Shown: positions 21,597 to 25,091 of the stretch, one piece after another
How the letters are laid out: the number at the start of each line of letters is the position of its first letter
Position numbering within the stretch: position 1 is the first letter of the stretch
IMG/VR virus record: IMGVR_UViG_3300004804_000536
Coordinates: 1-25,091 of that record
Direction: 5' to 3' (one strand)
Source of the DNA: a virus
DNA length: 25,091 bases
The notes under the pieces: model-generated
What the model saw: only the letters and a program-made list of their open reading frames with translations
Database searches by the model: none
Told to the model about the DNA's origin: nothing
Position numbers and translations under genes: made by a program

Positions 21597-22234
21597 TAGA
21601 CGTAGTATTACTATGTAGCGGGATTGCTAAGGGAATGAAGAGTTATGGACCGCGATCAATTGTGCCCATTGGCAAAACAAACAAACCTTTTATTCTGCAC
21701 CAAATAGCCTCCATCAAAAAACAAAAACCAAGAGCTAATATTTATGTAGTAGTGGGATTCAACAGTAAGAAAATTAAAACGATCATAGAAGATGAATATG
21801 ATAATGTGAATTTTATATCACATGAAAATTATGAAAAGGAGAATAATGGTGGTGCTTTATTAGAGGCTCTTAAAGTAATAAATAATAAATGTTTTATTTT
21901 TGATGATGGAGTATGTTGTTCTTCTTTGTACAATAGCAAACAGTCATATATTCCTATTCTCAATAAATTCAATAAGAAATTCAATATAGGAAGTATTAGT
22001 CAAGATAATAATGTAATCAATTTATTCTATGATTTACCAAATAATTGGGCCGAATTCTTCTTTTTAACCAAAGAGGATCTACTCAAAATAAAAAACATTG
22101 TGGATGATAAGATGAGAAATATGTTCTTATTTGAAATTCTTAACTACTTGATAGATAAGGATATAAAGTTTTTGCATTCCGAAATAGAAAACAAAAAAGT
22201 AGACAAAATTATCAATCATAAGGTGAACGTATAA
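21593..22234 (+). CDS. Nucleotidyltransferase-like protein (sugar-nucleotide pyrophosphorylase fold)
   Basis: A 213-residue protein. Its start, IDVVLLCSGIAKGMKSYGPR then SIVPIGKTNKPFILHQIASI, follows the LxxGxGxRMxxxxPKxLxPIxxKPxI signature of NTP transferases that make NDP-sugars or CDP-alcohols. NIYVVVGFNSKKIKTII and ENNGGALLEALKVI fit the next strands, and IFDDGVCC stands where the metal-binding Asp is expected. The key Lys of PKxL is replaced (PRSI), so activity is uncertain. It could supply an activated sugar to the adjacent glycosyltransferase. ATGA overlap upstream, 1-base overlap downstream. Confidence 0.7.
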   Translation: MIDVVLLCSGIAKGMKSYGPRSIVPIGKTNKPFILHQIASIKKQKPRANIYVVVGFNSKKIKTIIEDEYDNVNFISHENYEKENNGGALLEALKVINNKCFIFDDGVCCSSLYNSKQSYIPILNKFNKKFNIGSISQDNNVINLFYDLPNNWAEFFFLTKEDLLKIKNIVDDKMRNMFLFEILNYLIDKDIKFLHSEIENKKVDKIINHKVNV

Positions 22235-22917
22235 TGAGCGTTTTTTGTAGTCCGATAGGCTCAGACAGAGCAACAGTTTTATTAACACAAGCACTAGCAA
22301 AGATTGCTGGATTTGATATTACTGTTTTTGATCTAACATCTATGGAACAAATAATCAATAACTATAACCCTAACTATATAGTATTGAATAATAATCAATA
22401 TAAAGACAATATTCAAAAAATAGATTCCTTAAATAAGAACTTCCACACAAAGATTATTACTACGAATGTTTCTAGTAGAAAAAGTAATAAACTAAAAACG
22501 ATACAGATTGACCCAAACTCGTTTAGTTTGTATAATGAATACCATACTGCATCTAGTTCTGGTATTGATAGTAATTATTATTTTTGTGATTTAGACAATT
22601 CTAATACATCTAACAATTTATTACTAGAGTCTATTACTTATCCTAAGTTTAAAGATGCTATAGTAAAACTAGTAAATTGTCCCAGTTTTAATCATCCTCA
22701 AAATATAGGGATAGCATCTGAACAAGAAATACTTAATATGATTTATGGGTGTGATATCTATATCAATATTAGCAATCAATATATAATTGATGCAATTATG
22801 ATGGAGAAACAAATACTCAATCTATCAGAATCAAAAAACTATTCTAATGCCAAAACATTTTCCAAACCAGAAATTATTAAACCGTCAGAGGTAATTCAAA
22901 AATGCGTAAGAATGTAG
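22234..22917 (+). CDS. Hypothetical protein, possible degenerate glycosyltransferase, 227 aa
   Basis: ATG 22234 shares a base with the previous stop and GGTGAACG lies upstream. The first 60 residues (CSPIGSDRATVLLTQALAKI, FDITVFDLTS) resemble a Rossmann half with a glycine-containing turn. Residues about 160-190 (IGIASEQEILNMIYGCDIYINIS) resemble the donor half of GT-B enzymes, where an acidic helix precedes a CDIYI strand, but the EAxAxG motif is missing. If related to glycosyltransferases it is degenerate. Membership of the same operon is clear. Confidence 0.6.
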   Translation: MSVFCSPIGSDRATVLLTQALAKIAGFDITVFDLTSMEQIINNYNPNYIVLNNNQYKDNIQKIDSLNKNFHTKIITTNVSSRKSNKLKTIQIDPNSFSLYNEYHTASSSGIDSNYYFCDLDNSNTSNNLLLESITYPKFKDAIVKLVNCPSFNHPQNIGIASEQEILNMIYGCDIYINISNQYIIDAIMMEKQILNLSESKNYSNAKTFSKPEIIKPSEVIQKCVRM

Positions 22918-23372
22918 GAAGTATCTTAATAGAAACAAAGACAGATAATGATAGCAATGTTGCTCATCTATTAAATGGATTAGCCTACAAGGCAGATATT
23001 AATTTTAGCTTATTTACGCCCGATTTTTCAGTAGCTATGAATCAACCAAAGTTCTTCACTATACTACCACTGCATGAGGCAAAGTTCTATTTTGGGTCTT
23101 TGTTTGTGTGGGACTTGATTACATTAGATTTAATTACTTCACCACCAACTTTTCCTAATCTAGAAAAAATACTATTTTATCAGAATGCAGATTTACCATG
23201 GATGAGAAATAAGAACGTCCCATATTCTACATGGAATAGATTCTTCAACAATCCAAGAGTACAAATATTCACAGATAATATGCTAGCTAAAGATATTATT
23301 AACAATACTTGGAATTCTAATTGCAAATTTATTAATCAAATTAACCCGGATACTTTATATGAAATCCTATGA
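22902..23372 (+). CDS. Hypothetical protein, 156 aa
   Basis: The sequence alternates hydrophobic strands and aromatic-rich loops (INFSLFTPDFSVAMNQPKFF, LFVWDLITLDLIT, KILFYQNADLPWM). It looks like the N-terminal half of a GT-B enzyme without the donor half. It overlaps the preceding gene by 16 bases and the following nuclease by 14. A truncated relative of a glycosyltransferase is possible, since the next gene is a homing-type nuclease whose arrival might have cut it; I see no matching C-terminal half downstream. Confidence 0.6.
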   Translation: MRKNVGSILIETKTDNDSNVAHLLNGLAYKADINFSLFTPDFSVAMNQPKFFTILPLHEAKFYFGSLFVWDLITLDLITSPPTFPNLEKILFYQNADLPWMRNKNVPYSTWNRFFNNPRVQIFTDNMLAKDIINNTWNSNCKFINQINPDTLYEIL

Positions 23373-24153
23373 AAAAATGTCAGATAATGAGAAGCAAACC
23401 CTGATACAAGACTGTTATATTGGTAAACTTATGAGTTTTGCCGAAATAGCAGATCTAACAGATACATATGCTAATAGAATCAGAAGAGACGCTATAAAAC
23501 TTAAAATACAAATCAGGAATAAAAGTGAAGCTCAAAAACTAGCTTTAGAATGTGGTCGCCATAAACATCCCACAAAGGGTGAAAAACGATCAGAAGAAGT
23601 TAAGCAGAAGATCGGGGCTGGTATAATGCAATCCTGGGAGAATATGTCCGAGGAGGCATTAAATGGTCGAAAGTTAAAAGCTAAAGAAAATTGGGACAGA
23701 TTATCAGAGGATGAGAAGGCGAACTTTACTCATAAGGCCAATTTAGCTGTTCGTAAAGCTAGCGACGAGGGAACAAAGTTAGAGAAATACTTACATAACG
23801 CCCTATTAAAAGAGGGATATAGGGTTGAGTTTCATAAAGAGCAGTTTCTTTTAACGACCAAGTTGCAAATTGACCTGTTCCTACCTACAATGAACGTAGC
23901 AATCGAAATTGACGGCCCAAGTCATTTTTCTCCCATTTGGGGACAGGATGCTCTGGATAAGAATATTAAATATGACAATAAAAAGAGCGGGTTGATTTTA
24001 GGTAAAGGTATGGTTCTTATAAGAATCAAACAACAAAAAGACTTCTCAAAAACCAGAGCCTCCCAAATACTAGATAAACTATTGATAGAGATTAAACAGA
24101 TAGAGCTTAAGTTTCCCGAACCTGGGGATAGAAACATAGAAATAGGAGATTGA
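23359..24153 (+). CDS. NUMOD3 / Vsr-like (EDxHD-type) homing endonuclease
   Basis: A 264-residue protein in three parts. Residues 15-55 form a helix-turn-helix (MSFAEIADLTDTYANRIRRD). Residues 68-115 contain NUMOD3-like DNA-binding repeats (HPTKGEKRSEEVKQKI, then NGRKLKAKENWDRL). Residues 138-235 form a Vsr-like PD-(D/E)XK nuclease, with E142 (KLEKYLHNALLKEGY), D172 (LQIDLFLP), E183-x-D185 and H189 (AIEIDGPSHF), closing with VLIRIKQ. This design matches the Vsr-like (EDxHD) homing endonucleases reported with fractured phage genes and split inteins. No gene directly interrupted by it is visible. The domain calls are motif-based and fairly firm; the target is unknown. Confidence 0.8.
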   Translation: MKSYEKMSDNEKQTLIQDCYIGKLMSFAEIADLTDTYANRIRRDAIKLKIQIRNKSEAQKLALECGRHKHPTKGEKRSEEVKQKIGAGIMQSWENMSEEALNGRKLKAKENWDRLSEDEKANFTHKANLAVRKASDEGTKLEKYLHNALLKEGYRVEFHKEQFLLTTKLQIDLFLPTMNVAIEIDGPSHFSPIWGQDALDKNIKYDNKKSGLILGKGMVLIRIKQQKDFSKTRASQILDKLLIEIKQIELKFPEPGDRNIEIGD

Positions 24154-24156
24154 TAA

Positions 24157-24855
24157 ATGGTGAAAAACAAAACAGCAACAGTAGAAACAACAGAAGAAAA
24201 GAAGATTCTTTCGGTTCATGATGTTGAGTGGACTGACTATGTGCTATCTCTATTAACAGAAGATGAATTCTTTAATGGTAATCCCACAACCGATGGTTTG
24301 CGTAGAATATTTGAGAAGGCTCTTGAGGTATTTTTGATAGGTAACGAAACAACTATTATTCAGGTTCCCACCAAGGAAAATGAAAACCGAGCATCTGCAC
24401 AAGTTACTTTAACCTTTGTTCCTAAAGCTGCTATGCATATGTCAGATAAGCCTATTTTCAAAGTCGTAGGTTCTAGTGATGCTTATTGGGGCAATACTGA
24501 TAAGCTATATAGAAATCACTTAATTGCTGTGGCCGAAACCAAGGCGGAAGGTCGTGCTTTGCGTAAGGCACTAAAGCTTAGAAAAACAATTACGGCTGAC
24601 GAAGCTCCGGTTGATGTTGCAGAAGATAACAGTATCACTTCGACACAGATCGGATTCCTCTCTCATAAGTGTTCTTCTTTAGATATAAATGTAAAGAAAC
24701 TACTTGACAGTATGGGTCTTGATAGCGATAATATAGCGAAGGTTCCTTATTCTGATGCCCAACAAATACCCGGAGTATTGTCTAAGTATCAGCAAGATTT
24801 AGGTACTATTCCTGAGAGTATTAAAGGTTATGACCCTAATTGGAGAGAAGTATGA
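24157..24855 (+). CDS. Possible single-strand annealing protein (Rad52/RecT-like), 232 aa
   Basis: The signature is in the middle: FVPKAAMHMSDKPIFKVVGSSDA, then LIAVAETKAEGRALRKALKL. An AETxAxGRALRxAL helix of this kind is typical of phage annealing proteins (Rad52-like or ERF-like). The C-terminal part SITSTQIGFLSHKCSSLDIN with a later LSKYQQ resembles the small helical tail of such proteins that contacts SSB or partner enzymes. Such a protein would anneal complementary strands made by an exonuclease. The gene has AGGAGAT upstream and is coupled to the next by ATGA. The family remains uncertain; it could be another DNA-binding protein. Confidence 0.5.
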   Translation: MVKNKTATVETTEEKKILSVHDVEWTDYVLSLLTEDEFFNGNPTTDGLRRIFEKALEVFLIGNETTIIQVPTKENENRASAQVTLTFVPKAAMHMSDKPIFKVVGSSDAYWGNTDKLYRNHLIAVAETKAEGRALRKALKLRKTITADEAPVDVAEDNSITSTQIGFLSHKCSSLDINVKKLLDSMGLDSDNIAKVPYSDAQQIPGVLSKYQQDLGTIPESIKGYDPNWREV

Positions 24856-25091
24856 AAGTAATTTATAACATCAGCGATAAGCTGTCATTTGAAGTTGAGT
24901 CAAAAAGCCAAAAGGATCTATTTGGAGAACTAGCAAGTATTCAAGAAATTTTTGGCGAAGATAAGTGTGGAGTGTGCGGCAATTCTAATTTACGATTCGT
25001 AACACGCGAAGTGGACGGTAATGCATTCTACGAGTTACGATGCGGTAATCATTCTTGTAAGGCCGTTCTAGGTTTTGGACAGCACAAAAAG
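24852..25091 (+). CDS. Zinc ribbon protein, 3' end outside window
   Basis: ATG 24852 overlaps the previous stop as ATGA and the frame stays open to the window's end, giving 80 residues. The N-terminus is MKVIYNISDKLSFEVESKSQ; a zinc ribbon follows with C39-x2-C42 (KCGVCGNS) and, after a beta hairpin, C64 and C69 (RCGNHSC). Similar small phage proteins sit beside recombination genes, and the context with a possible annealing protein is consistent with a DNA-metabolism role. Function not assigned. Confidence 0.7.
   Translation, partial: MKVIYNISDKLSFEVESKSQKDLFGELASIQEIFGEDKCGVCGNSNLRFVTREVDGNAFYELRCGNHSCKAVLGFGQHKK

Noticed and set aside
1-25091. Stop-codon reassignment as in some large phages
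   Set aside because: TAA, TAG and TGA all end well-defined genes at sensible places (for example TAG at 22915-22917), and no conserved domain runs through a given stop codon consistently.
1-25091. CRISPR arrays, insertion sequences and attachment sites
   Set aside because: I saw no regularly spaced repeats, no transposase or integrase gene and no tRNA-derived direct repeats; the only repeat supported is the duplicated PHP start.

Overview
The window is a gene-dense, AT-rich stretch (roughly one third G+C by eye) in which every credible gene lies on the + strand. Most neighbours overlap by 4 bases (ATGA or GTGA) or are separated by a few bases. Together with a replication set made of PhoH, a RecA/UvsX-like recombinase, DnaB-type helicase, DnaG-type primase, dNMP kinase, PD-(D/E)XK exonuclease, a Pol III alpha-type DNA polymerase, a DnaQ-like exonuclease and SSB, plus several homing-type nucleases, this points to a large lytic dsDNA bacteriophage of a bacterium. 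TAA, TAG and TGA all act as stops, so the standard bacterial code fits. I cannot name the host or the phage.

Layout. 1-3036: the end of phoH, an HNH endonuclease, a FmdB-like zinc ribbon and small unknown proteins. 3026-8651: recombination and replication core (RecA-like, a small nuclease, a helical protein, a zinc protein, DnaB, primase, dNMP kinase). 8638-12981: a small membrane protein, a RecB/Cas4-like nuclease, a DUF6915-like protein and many small accessory ORFs. 12978-18569: the DNA polymerase III alpha gene, broken in several places. 18633-19046: ssb behind a plausible promoter, then a tRNA-like RNA. 19208-23372: a glycosyltransferase, a sugar nucleotidyltransferase-like protein and three unknown proteins. 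23359-25091: a NUMOD3/Vsr-like homing nuclease, a possible single-strand annealing protein and a partial zinc-ribbon protein.

The most interesting object is the polymerase. Its first 12 codons (12978-13013) are cut off by an insert of about 818 bases carrying an HNH homing endonuclease. The 3' end of this insert supplies a new ribosome binding site and a second, diverged copy of the polymerase N-terminus (MDVNKGYVPLHVHS). That copy runs into TAA. If the ribosome hopped from the Ser codon TCT before the stop to the Ser codon TCC eleven bases on, it would resume at CAC and produce PLHVHSHDSLLDGLS, which is what an uninterrupted PHP domain should read. HEG insertion, new start, stop codon and short coding gap together recall the phage T4 gene 60 bypass / mobA cassette.

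Downstream, an intein sits at GPGRG/S of the polymerase active site. It reads as a split intein (90 + 36 residues). However, a conserved-looking open segment in another frame lies between the halves, and joining through it would give a contiguous 156-residue mini-intein with two compensating frame changes. The polymerase is interrupted again between the palm and the fingers by a 58-residue ORF and the proofreading exonuclease. Adding all pieces gives about 1145 residues, close to a full-length bacterial alpha subunit (E. coli 1160), so the set probably still makes a working polymerase.
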